A DNA stretch of 64,000 nt, from contig JAWPMT010000001.1 of the NCBI GenBank assembly GCA_033344775.1, positions 496,001 through 560,000 on the forward strand, given 5' to 3'. This DNA comes from Cytophagales bacterium (GTDB taxonomy: Bacteria > Bacteroidota > Bacteroidia > Cytophagales > Cyclobacteriaceae). Positions 48,158 to 56,496 of the stretch are shown piece by piece; the first letter of the stretch is position 1; every line of letters starts with the position of its first letter. The notes beneath the pieces were generated by a model. It saw only the letters and a list, made by a program, of their open reading frames with translations. It ran no database searches and was not told where the DNA came from. The position numbers were made by a program, and so were the translations under genes.

Positions 48158-48173
48158 ATCATTATTTTTAGGT

Positions 48174-48641
48174 TCATAGTGTTCTAAAGTATTCGAGTAC
48201 AGCACGGGCTTCCTCTTGGGTTAGGTTTTGATTGGCCATTGGAGATCCATTGAATTCGATCAACAATTGTTTAGCCATTGGGTCATTCTTGACCATCTCC
48301 TCAGGATTCAAGATCATGTTCATGATCCAGGCTGGTGTCCTGTTTTCCAGAATTCCTTTTGGTGGCGGGCCTATGAATCGCTTTGCTGGCTTATGACATG
48401 CACTGCACTTGCCTTCAAATACTGCCTGACCTTCTGCAGCCAGAACAGCATCAATTTCCATCGGCAACTCAAATGCTGCAACCGGACCCACGCCATGATT
48501 GGATTGCCATGCGACAAACGGATCCTCAGGCTTTGCCACGGATTGTTCCTTGATTTTATCAATGCGACTTTGCCCTCCTCCACATGCGTATATCAGGAGC
48601 ACAATCAGGGATGTCCACAAATAGGTTTTCAGTTCATTCAT
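48174..48641 (-). CDS. Cytochrome c lipoprotein, probable electron donor to NosZ
   Basis: The ATG at 48641 (MNELKTYLWTSLIVLLIYACGGG) gives a 155-residue lipoprotein precursor with Cys20; a TTG three codons earlier is less likely. The mature protein has one haem-binding CSACH, followed by KPAKRFIGPPPKGIL, and a C-terminal methionine region (PMAKQLLIEFNGSPMANQNLT) that would supply the axial Met. Class I fold, single haem. As the first structural gene of the nos operon it is the natural donor to the CuA site. A palindromic operator candidate lies about 39 bases upstream. Confidence 0.88.
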   Translation of the reverse strand: MNELKTYLWTSLIVLLIYACGGGQSRIDKIKEQSVAKPEDPFVAWQSNHGVGPVAAFELPMEIDAVLAAEGQAVFEGKCSACHKPAKRFIGPPPKGILENRTPAWIMNMILNPEEMVKNDPMAKQLLIEFNGSPMANQNLTQEEARAVLEYFRTL

Positions 48642-48679
48642 AAGCGTCAATGATTGATTTTGAAATTGATTTTTCTATT

Positions 48680-48705
48680 AAGGATAAAAGGATCATTTTA
48701 TCCTT
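48680..48705 (-). promoter_or_regulatory. Perfect inverted repeat, candidate Rrf2 operator 1
   Basis: AAGGATAAAA (48680-48689) and TTTTATCCTT (48696-48705) are perfect ten-base arms around six bases. It lies between the Rrf2 gene stop and the cytochrome gene start. A related repeat (AAGAGTAAAA / TTTTATTCTT) stands before the Rrf2 gene itself. Shared half-site AAGRRTAAAA suggests one regulator. Confidence 0.6.
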
Positions 48706-48721
48706 TATTTGAACAAAATTT

Positions 48722-49135
48722 TTATTTATCAACTAATTTCTGACCCAGGGATTGATCCCTAACATCAATGGATAACAGCGTTTCATTTATCTGTCGCCTC
48801 ACTAATGCAAACTTGTCGTGTACCGGGCATGGATTTTCACTCCCACATTCATCAAATCCAAGTACACACTTTTCCATGAGTTTATTGCCATCTATTGTTG
48901 CAACAATATCACGCAGTTTGACCTCTCTTTGGCTAAGTAAAAACCCACCTGAAGGACCTTTATACGATTCTAACAAACCACTCTTCACTAGCTGCTGCAA
49001 TATTTTTGCCGTAAAAGCTTCTGGAGATCCAATGGCCTCCGTCACTTCTTTTAATCCCGTTTTTCTATTTTCCTGCTGATTAGAAGCGATGTAAATCATG
49101 ATTTTAATCGCATACTCACAAGCTCTTGAAAACAT
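48722..49135 (-). CDS. Rrf2-family transcriptional regulator, NsrR-like
   Basis: The 137-residue protein is a typical Rrf2 regulator: MFSRACEYAIKIMIYIASNQ, helix-turn-helix around 25-60 (GLKEVTEAIGSPEAFTAKILQQLVKSGLL) and wing GPSGGFLL. Three cysteines near residues 90-103 (KCVLGFDECGSENPC) match the iron-sulfur cluster ligands of NsrR/IscR relatives. NsrR senses NO through this cluster, so control of an N2O reductase operon fits well. It heads the nos gene set on the same strand. A strong AAGGAGG ribosome site (49142-49148) precedes the ATG, and a candidate operator at 49183-49206 suggests self-regulation. Confidence 0.85.
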   Translation of the reverse strand: MFSRACEYAIKIMIYIASNQQENRKTGLKEVTEAIGSPEAFTAKILQQLVKSGLLESYKGPSGGFLLSQREVKLRDIVATIDGNKLMEKCVLGFDECGSENPCPVHDKFALVRRQINETLLSIDVRDQSLGQKLVDK

Positions 49136-49141
49136 ATCCTC

Positions 49142-49148
49142 CCTCCTT
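49142..49148 (-). promoter_or_regulatory. Unusually strong Shine-Dalgarno before the Rrf2 gene
   Basis: On the minus strand AAGGAGG is followed by six bases (GAGGAT) and the ATG. Such a complete site is rare in Bacteroidota, and the other genes of this window do not show one. It supports the start at 49135. Confidence 0.65.
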
Positions 49149-49182
49149 ATTGGCCATAAAGATAATCAAATAATTTAAATAA

Positions 49183-49206
49183 AAGAGTAAAAGGTCTTTT
49201 ATTCTT
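49183..49206 (-). promoter_or_regulatory. Inverted repeat, candidate Rrf2 operator 2
   Basis: AAGAGTAAAA (49183-49192) and TTTTATTCTT (49197-49206) pair at nine of ten positions around GGTC. It is 48 bases before the Rrf2 ATG, in the gap shared with the divergent padR gene. Its half-sites resemble those at 48680-48705, with a spacer two bases shorter. Confidence 0.5.
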
Positions 49207-49262
49207 AATTAAACTTATTCTTCCAACAAATGTCTTATTTCGTCATTAAAAATTCCATTTCC

Positions 49263-49309
49263 TTTGCAAACCGGAAATAAATAATTCATATTTGTTTTGC
49301 AAACCGGAA
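49263..49309 (+). promoter_or_regulatory. Tandem operator-like repeats before padR 1
   Basis: TTTGCAAACCGGAA occurs twice, at 49263-49276 and 49296-49309, 33 bases apart (about three helical turns). The second copy ends four bases before the ATG at 49314. The core TGCAAAyyGGAA recurs in the same orientation before the second padR gene, and a palindromic relative lies at 52769-52788. Probable PadR autoregulatory sites. Confidence 0.6.
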
Positions 49310-49313
49310 TTAT

Positions 49314-49646
49314 ATGAAGGATACAAATCTTGGCGCTTTTGAAGAATTGGTACTGCTTGCCGTGGGCTCGCTTGGTGACAATGCTTATGGCGTAACCATT
49401 AAGGATGCATTAGTGGAACAAACAGGACGAGCCCCCAGTATTGGCTCCCTGCACTCTGCCCTTTATCGGCTGGAAGGAAAAGGCTACTTGACTTCAGAAG
49501 ACGGTGGGGCTACAAACGAAAGAGGTGGCCGTAGAAAAAGGTATTTCCAACTGTCTTCCTCCGGGAAAAAAGCACTGGAAGCTGCTCATGAGCTAAGAAC
49601 AGCTTTCTCCTCAAAAATCCCTGGCCTTAACCTTAAAAACAGCTAA
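49314..49646 (+). CDS. PadR-family transcriptional regulator 1
   Basis: The 110-residue regulator has the PadR winged-helix pattern: LGAFEELVLLAVGSLGDNAYGVTIKDAL, then SIGSLHSALYRLEGKGYLTSE and the basic wing GGRRKRYFQLSSSGKKAL. It is a short member, as is usual for those paired with permeases. Its stop is four bases before the permease start, so the pair is one operon. It probably represses itself and the permease through the tandem TTTGCAAACCGGAA repeats and is released by a ligand. Confidence 0.92.
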   Translation: MKDTNLGAFEELVLLAVGSLGDNAYGVTIKDALVEQTGRAPSIGSLHSALYRLEGKGYLTSEDGGATNERGGRRKRYFQLSSSGKKALEAAHELRTAFSSKIPGLNLKNS

Positions 49647-49650
49647 TTGA

Positions 49651-52281
49651 ATGAAGTCTTCCAAAACAACTCCTCCTCTGTTGCTTGACTGGTTCATATC
49701 AGGCATATGCAAGCATGAGGTCTTCGAAATCGTGCAGGGTGATTTATATGAATTGTATGAAAGAAATCTGAAAAAACATGGAGCGCTTAAGGCAAGACTC
49801 CTCTACATAAGAGACGCCTTGACGATCCTGCGCCCTACGCTCTTAAAACAACTTGAAGGTAATTACCAACTCAATCCTTACGGCATGTTCAAGAATCATT
49901 TCAAAACTTCGTGCAGAAACCTCAAACGCAACCCCCTATTCACGATCATCAACGCGGTAGGCCTGGCCATCAGCATGTCGGTGGGGATCATGATAATCGT
50001 ATTCTTATCCGAACTATACAGTGTTGATGACTTTCATGAGCAGAAAGACCAGATATATCGAGTAACCACTACCCAACCCGGCCTTATGGGAGATCAAATT
50101 GATCACCTGGCAACCGCCTCCTATTTTGTCGCGGATCAGGCCAAATCAGAAATTCCTGAAGTCGAAAAGGTTGCGGTGATGAGTTGGCGATTCAAAGCTG
50201 ATGTAACTTTTTCCGATAAGCGCGTGGCGTTATCCGGTTTCTATGCGACTCCTTCTTTTTTAGACATACTTTCTTATCCTTTACAAATTGGACATCCGCA
50301 ATCCGCGCTTGACCAACCTGAATCCGTCTTACTGACGGCCTCTGCAGCCAATAAGCTCTTTCCTGATACTGATCCTATAGGGCAATGGGTTGACCTGGCA
50401 GGTCTGGGAAATTTTAATAAAGGCCTGGTTACCGGAATTCTGAAAGACCCACCTGCCAATTCTTATCTGGATTTTGATATCGTGTTACCCATGCAATCCA
50501 ATCCCATGATCAGCACGCAATTCAGGAGCAATCCAAATAACACCTTTGAAAATTATGTCTACTTATTATTGAATGATCACGCTGATGTGGAGGAAGTAGC
50601 AACAAAAATAGCTGCGCTACTGGCGGAACACCCGTATGATATGTCAAGGGTCAAACACACACTGGAACCCATGGGTAGTTTCATTACCGGCGCCAAGATG
50701 AATGCCAATGGGCCTACTTTTTCATCCCGTAACGTTGACATGATGGTAGGTTTAACTCTCATTGTCTTATTATCTGCCTGCTTTAATTACACCAACCTCT
50801 CACTCGGACGTTCCCTGAGACGACTAAAAGAGATCAGTATAAGAAAGGTGAACGGAGCAACCCGCTCCCAGCTCTTTACACAACTCATTGTAGAAGCTAT
50901 TTTGGTTTCATTGCTGGCTTTGATACTGGGAATCGCACTTTTTCTCATTGCCAGGCCATTATTATTGTCCCAGGTGAATGACTTGTTACAGGATAGGTCT
51001 TTCTTCTTATTGAACCTATCCTGGATCAAGATCAGTTATTTCACCTTGTTCGCGTTGATCATTGGTCTCATAGCTGGGTTTTTCCCTTCCTGGATCCTAT
51101 CCAGACTTAAGACAAGCCTGTTGCTCAATGATGCCGGAAAGATTAAACTGCTTCCAGGCATGAGTGCGCGAAAGGTATTGATCACCTTCCAATTTAGCCT
51201 ATCCATCGGTTTGATCATGTGTGCTGTCATGGTGTATCAGCAATACAAGTTTGCCATCCATTATGATCTGGGATTCCAAACCGAAAACATCGTCAACGTA
51301 AATATCCACGGAGATTACATGGAGCTACTGGAACAAGACTACAAGTCTTTACCACAAGTGCTTAGCACTGCTCGATCACAAGCAGTATTAGGATTACGTG
51401 GTGGGCAATTTGGAAATGCTATCTCTGAGGACTTCCAGGATACGACCATGTATTCCTGCAATTACGTTGGCGGAAACTACTTTGACTTACATGAGTTTAC
51501 GCCTGTTGAGGGCTCAGTTTTCTTCAAAACTGACAGTGCAAATTCAATCATCGTCAACCAGTCTTTCCTAAAGGCACTGAATCTTGATACTGCCGAAAAT
51601 GCCATTGGAACCAAAGTAAGACTAAGAGACGACCAACAGACCATTGTTAGTATTCAAGGTGTAGTAAGTGATTTCATGGGTGTATCACTGGATTTCCAAA
51701 TGCCAGCCCCATTTGTCTTTTTTCCAATGGCTTCCGGTCAAAAAGGCACGCTGGGACTAAAAATTGCGACGGACGACTTACTGGCCACCATGACATTACT
51801 TGAAAAATATTATCAAAAATATGACCTTGTACATCCGTTCAATGCACAGCTATACGATGACCAACTGGCGTCCAATTATCAGCAACTCCAATCGAGCTAT
51901 ACGCTCATCTCTCTGCTGGCATTCCTGGCGATTTCCATTTCTACATTAGGATTGATTGGCATTGCGATATATACCCTTGAAAGCCGATTGAAAGAAATAA
52001 GTATTCGAAAAGTACTGGGAGCCAATACCCAGAGCCTGATCCTACTACTTTCAAAAGGATTTCTAATCATGATCAGCCTTGCCACCATCCTGGCAGTTCC
52101 GGTGGCATTACATGTCGTGGATGAAATGTTATTGCAGTCCTTTTTTCACCGTATTGATATCGGTTTACTGGAAATTTCTTCAGGCTTTGTGATCGTATTG
52201 CTGATCGCTGCATTGGCGGTATGCACGCAGGTTCGACGAGTCTCTGTTCAAAAACCATCGGAGTTTCTCAGAGATGAATAA
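49651..52281 (+). CDS. FtsX-type ABC permease with N-terminal prefix domain 1
   Basis: The 876-residue protein begins with a permease prefix domain of about 75 residues (PPLLLDWFISGICKHEVFEIVQGDLYELYERNLKKHGALKARLLYIRDAL), found in permeases paired with PadR regulators. The FtsX/MacB permease follows: FKNHFKTSCRNLKRNPLFTIINAVGLAISM, periplasmic core, helices with SLRRLKEISIRKVNGA at about 395, then a second set with ESRLKEISIRKVLGA at about 785. No ATPase gene is adjacent. Substrate is unknown; relatives export small toxic or signalling molecules. The second copy is at 57576-60152. Confidence 0.92.
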   Translation: MKSSKTTPPLLLDWFISGICKHEVFEIVQGDLYELYERNLKKHGALKARLLYIRDALTILRPTLLKQLEGNYQLNPYGMFKNHFKTSCRNLKRNPLFTIINAVGLAISMSVGIMIIVFLSELYSVDDFHEQKDQIYRVTTTQPGLMGDQIDHLATASYFVADQAKSEIPEVEKVAVMSWRFKADVTFSDKRVALSGFYATPSFLDILSYPLQIGHPQSALDQPESVLLTASAANKLFPDTDPIGQWVDLAGLGNFNKGLVTGILKDPPANSYLDFDIVLPMQSNPMISTQFRSNPNNTFENYVYLLLNDHADVEEVATKIAALLAEHPYDMSRVKHTLEPMGSFITGAKMNANGPTFSSRNVDMMVGLTLIVLLSACFNYTNLSLGRSLRRLKEISIRKVNGATRSQLFTQLIVEAILVSLLALILGIALFLIARPLLLSQVNDLLQDRSFFLLNLSWIKISYFTLFALIIGLIAGFFPSWILSRLKTSLLLNDAGKIKLLPGMSARKVLITFQFSLSIGLIMCAVMVYQQYKFAIHYDLGFQTENIVNVNIHGDYMELLEQDYKSLPQVLSTARSQAVLGLRGGQFGNAISEDFQDTTMYSCNYVGGNYFDLHEFTPVEGSVFFKTDSANSIIVNQSFLKALNLDTAENAIGTKVRLRDDQQTIVSIQGVVSDFMGVSLDFQMPAPFVFFPMASGQKGTLGLKIATDDLLATMTLLEKYYQKYDLVHPFNAQLYDDQLASNYQQLQSSYTLISLLAFLAISISTLGLIGIAIYTLESRLKEISIRKVLGANTQSLILLLSKGFLIMISLATILAVPVALHVVDEMLLQSFFHRIDIGLLEISSGFVIVLLIAALAVCTQVRRVSVQKPSEFLRDE

Positions 52282-52303
52282 CCATTTCCACCATAAACCA
52301 GGG

Positions 52304-52714
52304 TCACTTTCCAAAAGTGATGACATACCCCACAAGGGCATTGATCTGATCTTCATCTAAAATCTGACTAAAGTCAGGCATGATCACGTCTTCATAGCCA
52401 GAAACAATCTCAGCATCCGGATCAACAATGGACTCTCTGATGTACTCCTCCGTTTGCCTTGAGGAAACGCCATACAAGTTTGGGGCCAGGCTTTCTATTT
52501 CCGGTTCAATGGAATGGCAGCTAGCACAGCCCCTGGTTTCAAACAAGAGTTTGCCGTAGGCCAGGGTGTCTTGTTGGTCTACTTCGGTAAAGTGCTCCCT
52601 GACCTCTGCAACGGCCGTATATTCAAAAACGGTCAGTAAAACGATAGAGAGTAAGGCCAGGGAGATGGATATCATCAGAATGGAAAGTCGACGGATAATT
52701 TTCTTTTTGAGCAT
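52304..52714 (-). CDS. Membrane-anchored cytochrome c
   Basis: The 136-residue protein has a basic N-terminus (MLKKKIIRR) and a single hydrophobic helix at about 10-32 that probably stays as an anchor. A class I cytochrome c domain follows, with haem site GCASCH, NLYGVSSR and the Met-bearing EDVIMPDFSQILDEDQINALVGYV typical of subunit-II-type or small respiratory cytochromes. It stands alone on the minus strand, converging on the permease gene. It shares its upstream region with a divergent AraC-type regulator; a perfect 20-base palindrome lies between them. Confidence 0.88.
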   Translation of the reverse strand: MLKKKIIRRLSILMISISLALLSIVLLTVFEYTAVAEVREHFTEVDQQDTLAYGKLLFETRGCASCHSIEPEIESLAPNLYGVSSRQTEEYIRESIVDPDAEIVSGYEDVIMPDFSQILDEDQINALVGYVITFGK

Positions 52715-52768
52715 GACACAGATTTATTGAGTTTATTCCAAACGTAGCACCGAGAAAACTTCAGGGTA

Positions 52769-52788
52769 TTCTGATTTGCAAATCAGAA
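52769..52788. promoter_or_regulatory. Perfect 20-base palindrome in a divergent promoter region
   Basis: TTCTGATTTGCAAATCAGAA is fully self-complementary. It lies 55 bases before the cytochrome start and 47 bases before the AraC-type gene. Its right half (TTTGCAAATCAGAA) matches the padR 1 repeat TTTGCAAACCGGAA at 12 of 14 positions, so the same PadR protein may bind here. Confidence 0.6.
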
Positions 52789-52834
52789 CACCTGACTTAC
52801 GAATTTTGAACTACTTTGTCCTCAATTCTCGAGT

Positions 52835-53848
52835 ATGTCAGAAGTTCTATCATTCAATGATTTGTGGCCGCTATTGATTGGAGCTGCAGCAGTTGTCCAT
52901 TGCTGCTTTCTAGGAGTGGTCCTGCTAAAGCTTAGTAAAAAGAAGTCCAATCAACTACTTTCGGCGACTCTACTCTTGTTGGCGCTAAGAATGGTGGCCT
53001 GCCTCGCCGGATTGATCTATCCGACGATTGAATCCATAGGCATTTACCTTGGGGCCGTCGCTTTTGCTGCTACAGGACCATTAGTACACTTTTATTTAAT
53101 TGCGCTATGGCATCCTTCGTTTATGTGGCATAAATCCCAACGATTACATTTTATACCTGCCCTACTGATTCTGCTGTCCACGCCATTTGTCAATGTTTAT
53201 ATCATTTTTAGCTTATACACCCTGGCTTTACTTAGCCTGACGATTTATGTAGTCGCAAACTTATTCCGATTGAAAAAGCATAAGGTCCAGTTGGCAACTG
53301 ATCAGGACAGATGGAAGTGGACCCAACAATTTTTGATCGGAATGATGATTTTGCTCTTCTTGTTTCATGCACAATCTTTCTTCTTTGATGCTACGGTCTA
53401 TCAAGGCATCATTGTGGGAGCAACTTTTGTTTTGTATGCTATAACGATTTTATCGATCAAACGGGTAAAGCTGTTTATGGCCGAACCGAAGAAACGCGAT
53501 AAAAAATTGCAGCTCCTGGAACTAGGCCAACAGATTGAAATCCTAATTCGAAAGGAACATGTTTTCACCAATTCATCATTAACTGTAGCGACTATAGCCA
53601 AGGAACTCAATGTTCCTGCATATTTAGCTTCTCAAGCGATCAATACACATTTCGAAAGAAGTTTTCCTGAGATTCTCAATGACTTAAGAATCCATAAAGC
53701 AGAACAACTCCTTACTGATGCGAGTAAGAGCCACTATACCGTAGAAGCCATTGCCTACGAGAGTGGATTCAGCACTCTATCTGCCTTCTACACCACCTTT
53801 AAGAAAGTGAATGAGAAAACTCCTACGGAATATCGAAATGGAAAATGA
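52835..53848 (+). CDS. AraC-family regulator with N-terminal membrane domain
   Basis: The 337-residue protein has about six to seven hydrophobic helices in its first 215 residues (for example FIPALLILLSTPFVNVYIIFSLYTLALLSLTIYVV), a basic linker (AEPKKRDKKLQ), and a C-terminal AraC DNA-binding domain at about 240-337. The helix-turn-helix parts are TVATIAKELNVPAYLASQAINTHFERSF and YTVEAIAYESGFSTLSAFYTTFKKVNEKTPTEYR. Such membrane-bound AraC regulators are common in Bacteroidota; ligand is unknown. Divergent from the cytochrome gene, it may control it. Confidence 0.9.
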   Translation: MSEVLSFNDLWPLLIGAAAVVHCCFLGVVLLKLSKKKSNQLLSATLLLLALRMVACLAGLIYPTIESIGIYLGAVAFAATGPLVHFYLIALWHPSFMWHKSQRLHFIPALLILLSTPFVNVYIIFSLYTLALLSLTIYVVANLFRLKKHKVQLATDQDRWKWTQQFLIGMMILLFLFHAQSFFFDATVYQGIIVGATFVLYAITILSIKRVKLFMAEPKKRDKKLQLLELGQQIEILIRKEHVFTNSSLTVATIAKELNVPAYLASQAINTHFERSFPEILNDLRIHKAEQLLTDASKSHYTVEAIAYESGFSTLSAFYTTFKKVNEKTPTEYRNGK

Positions 53849-53878
53849 ACGCGGACTTAATTTTCTACATGGGTTGGT

Positions 53879-54601
53879 CTAGTCCGATTTACTGACTAAT
53901 AGATTCAGCACCCGCTCATTACCCTCAACGATTTTCCCTTCAAAGTAGGCCATGTCCTGCATAGAAGAAATTACTGCTAATTGATTACCTCGATAAATGT
54001 AATTAATGGCATCTCCACTGGTCGCCTGATAGTTCTCAATCAATGTGTTTAAGCGACTTAGTTCTTCCACAAGTTCAAGATCCAGCTCTACCAAAACTCC
54101 TGTAACCTGGGCAATTTGAAAGGAATTCAGACTTATATCAGCCGAACGCAAATGAATGCTACCTACGCCAAGAACGAAAATTGTATCGTTTCGCGATTCA
54201 ATCTCAAAAACACTTTCTCCCAGAATCAGTATTCGTTGGTCATCAGACCTTCTGACTTCTACACGTTCTTTGTAAGAATGACTGTTAAACAACAAGGCAG
54301 TTTTGATTTCTTGAGCCAGCGCCTGATCATCCTCGGTATCAATTTCCAAACTAGCTACCGGAATGGAGGCGATTCGATGATCCCCTTCTTCTATTTCTTT
54401 CAGAAGATTCAGTCGATAATTCAGCGACCATCGGACCAGAGAATCATTTCGTATAATTTCCTGGTGAATGTTTTCAACGACCCGGAATACCTTCTTTTTC
54501 GTCGCTTCGTTTTCACGCCACTGATTGAGAACCAATGCCAATAAGACAGCAAATACAATGGAAATGAATTCAATCAGGATTTTTGAAAAGTTGGCTTTCA
54601 T
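53879..54601 (-). CDS. Single-pass membrane protein of unknown function
   Basis: The 240-residue protein starts MKANFSKILIEFISIVFAVLLALVLNQWREN, a single transmembrane helix followed by an extracytoplasmic helical domain rich in Glu, Asn and Arg (VVENIHQEIIRNDSLVRWSLNYRLNLLKEIEEG). The layout resembles the small Bacteroidota membrane proteins of the DUF6090 kind, but I do not recognise the exact family. The middle part (about 115-165) is predicted beta, the end helical. It converges on the AraC-type gene and is separated by about 100 bases from the response regulator upstream on the same strand. Confidence 0.7.
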   Translation of the reverse strand: MKANFSKILIEFISIVFAVLLALVLNQWRENEATKKKVFRVVENIHQEIIRNDSLVRWSLNYRLNLLKEIEEGDHRIASIPVASLEIDTEDDQALAQEIKTALLFNSHSYKERVEVRRSDDQRILILGESVFEIESRNDTIFVLGVGSIHLRSADISLNSFQIAQVTGVLVELDLELVEELSRLNTLIENYQATSGDAINYIYRGNQLAVISSMQDMAYFEGKIVEGNERVLNLLVSKSD

Positions 54602-54702
54602 GAGTTTTTGTCAATGTTGCGCCTACAACAAACATACCCAGAATTGACATTGGAGTTTTGTGAAAAATAAAGAAATGTCATTTCAGGAGGCCTGAAAATC
54701 AG

Positions 54703-55065
54703 TCATTTAAACTGTTCCTGCAAAACCCCACGGATCTCTTCGAAATCGAATGGTTTCTTAAAAACTCCGGTGATCTTTTTACTGGCCAGTGCCTCATCTA
54801 TTTCCGCATGATAATTGTATCCGGTAAGCAAGAACTTTGGTTTTTCTTGCAGCAAATCCTCCACTTCATTGAGCATTTGCAATCCACTGACTTCTGGCAT
54901 TTTTAAATCCGTGACCACCACATCGATCTCGTCCAATTGTTCTTTGATCACTTCAATGCCTTCAGCGGCAGAGCTGGCCGTGATCACATTAAAATCATTG
55001 CTGAATAACCGATTCAGGATAAAGAGGTTCATTTCCTCATCATCTACAAATAGCACTGTCTTCAT
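54703..55065 (-). CDS. Single-domain response regulator
   Basis: The 120-residue protein is a bare CheY-like receiver: acidic pair Asp8/Asp9 (LFVDDEEMN), phosphorylated Asp53 (VVTDLKMPEVSGLQML), Thr near 80 in FLLTGY, and the conserved Lys in GVFKKPFDFEEI. No output domain. Its ATG overlaps the kinase stop by four bases, so the two are a coupled pair. It may act by protein contact or as part of a relay. Confidence 0.92.
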   Translation of the reverse strand: MKTVLFVDDEEMNLFILNRLFSNDFNVITASSAAEGIEVIKEQLDEIDVVVTDLKMPEVSGLQMLNEVEDLLQEKPKFLLTGYNYHAEIDEALASKKITGVFKKPFDFEEIRGVLQEQFK

Positions 55066-56318
55066 GATTGCGTAAAATTAATCGTAAAACAGGTGCCTTC
55101 ACCAGGTTTTGAATAGACATGTACACGACCACCATGATCTTGTATGATCCGATAAGAAATCGCCAGCCCAAGACCGGTGCCTTCGCCTACAGGTTTGGTC
55201 GTGAAAAAAGGATCACTGATTTTATCCAGGTACTCACGACGGATACCTACTCCATCATCTTTGATCAGCACATCCAGGCCATCGTTACTCACTTCGGTAT
55301 GGAGTTCAATGGTCCCTTCTTCATCAATGGCTTCTTCGGCGTTGGAAATGAAATTGAGAAAAGCCTGATGCAACCGACCTTCGTTCCCAGTAATTATAGC
55401 AGGTTGATCATCATAACTTTTAACTAATGTACCCTTGTATTTAAGCTTATGCTGTAACATCACTACCGTATTGTCCAGAATAGCGTGAATATCACATGTC
55501 TCATTCATAGCGTCGGTCTGGCGACTGAAGTGACTCAGGCTATTAACAATAACTGAAGCCCGCGTCAAACCTTCTTTGATCACATTGAAGGAAGCATCCA
55601 GTTCCTTCTGATTTCCCTGCGCTGATTTTAAGTCTCGTTCAAGCAGCTCAATCCCTCCTCTTATAAAGTTCAATGGATTATTGATCTCATGTGCTACACC
55701 TGCTGATAGCATCCCCAACGAAGCCATTTTCTCTGAATGGATCAACTTTTGCGTCGTATCTTTTAATTGGCTCATGGAGGTGCCCAATTTTCGATTCTTA
55801 TCCACAATTGCGGTTCTAAACAGGACGGTGAAGATGGACACAATGATGAACACTAAAATACCGCACAGCAAGGCGTGCACGTTATATGCTGACTCGGGTA
55901 TTAACGATTCAGAATACCCTAAATTCGTGAGGGGCAAGAAAGCGATCAGGATCAAAAAACAAGCGCCCATAAAAATAAACCGATCAGATACCGGGCGATA
56001 GAAAAAAGCCAACAAGGGCGGAATGATTAATTCGAAAACTCCCGGAGATAAAATACCTCCGGAATACCAAATCTGATTAATAAAGGCTAGCGTAGCCGTG
56101 ATGATCGAAAGCCTGAATAAAACGACCAGGTTATTGTAAAAGAAAGAAACTATTCCATAAACAACGAATAATACAAACGCCCCGAATGTGGGTAGATAGA
56201 TTTCTTCAATCCCCAATTGATAATAATAACTCCCGAAGCCAATGGTGGTCGCGTAGGCAGCTATCATTAAAAACAGATAGAAGCTTTGCTGTCTTTTTAG
56301 ATAATTTCTTTTGCTCAA
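55062..56318 (-). CDS. Membrane sensor histidine kinase
   Basis: The 418-residue kinase has about six hydrophobic helices in its first 170 residues with no large extracytoplasmic loop, then a helical linker and the kinase core: H-box SAGVAHEINNPLNFIRGG, N-box LNFISNAEEAIDEEG, G1 KDDGVGI, G2 GEGTGLGLAISYRI. This is the NtrB/ZraS-like HisKA subtype. The start is TTG at 56318 because a stop lies two codons upstream and the next ATG (residue 18) would cut into the first helix. The stop overlaps the response regulator start. The promoter lies in the 178-base divergent gap. Confidence 0.9.
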   Translation of the reverse strand: MSKRNYLKRQQSFYLFLMIAAYATTIGFGSYYYQLGIEEIYLPTFGAFVLFVVYGIVSFFYNNLVVLFRLSIITATLAFINQIWYSGGILSPGVFELIIPPLLAFFYRPVSDRFIFMGACFLILIAFLPLTNLGYSESLIPESAYNVHALLCGILVFIIVSIFTVLFRTAIVDKNRKLGTSMSQLKDTTQKLIHSEKMASLGMLSAGVAHEINNPLNFIRGGIELLERDLKSAQGNQKELDASFNVIKEGLTRASVIVNSLSHFSRQTDAMNETCDIHAILDNTVVMLQHKLKYKGTLVKSYDDQPAIITGNEGRLHQAFLNFISNAEEAIDEEGTIELHTEVSNDGLDVLIKDDGVGIRREYLDKISDPFFTTKPVGEGTGLGLAISYRIIQDHGGRVHVYSKPGEGTCFTINFTQS

Positions 56319-56496
56319 AAACTACGTTTTAAAGAACTACAATGATACAACTATCTTATTGAGTAAGCACCATAATCCATGCTAGCCCAGCCTAAAAGGA
56401 ACATGGTCCTTCCTAATAGGAAACTCATCAGGTATTTCAGGGATTCTCTATCTTTAACCTCACCATCAAACCTTCCATTTAACGTAATCAAACGAT

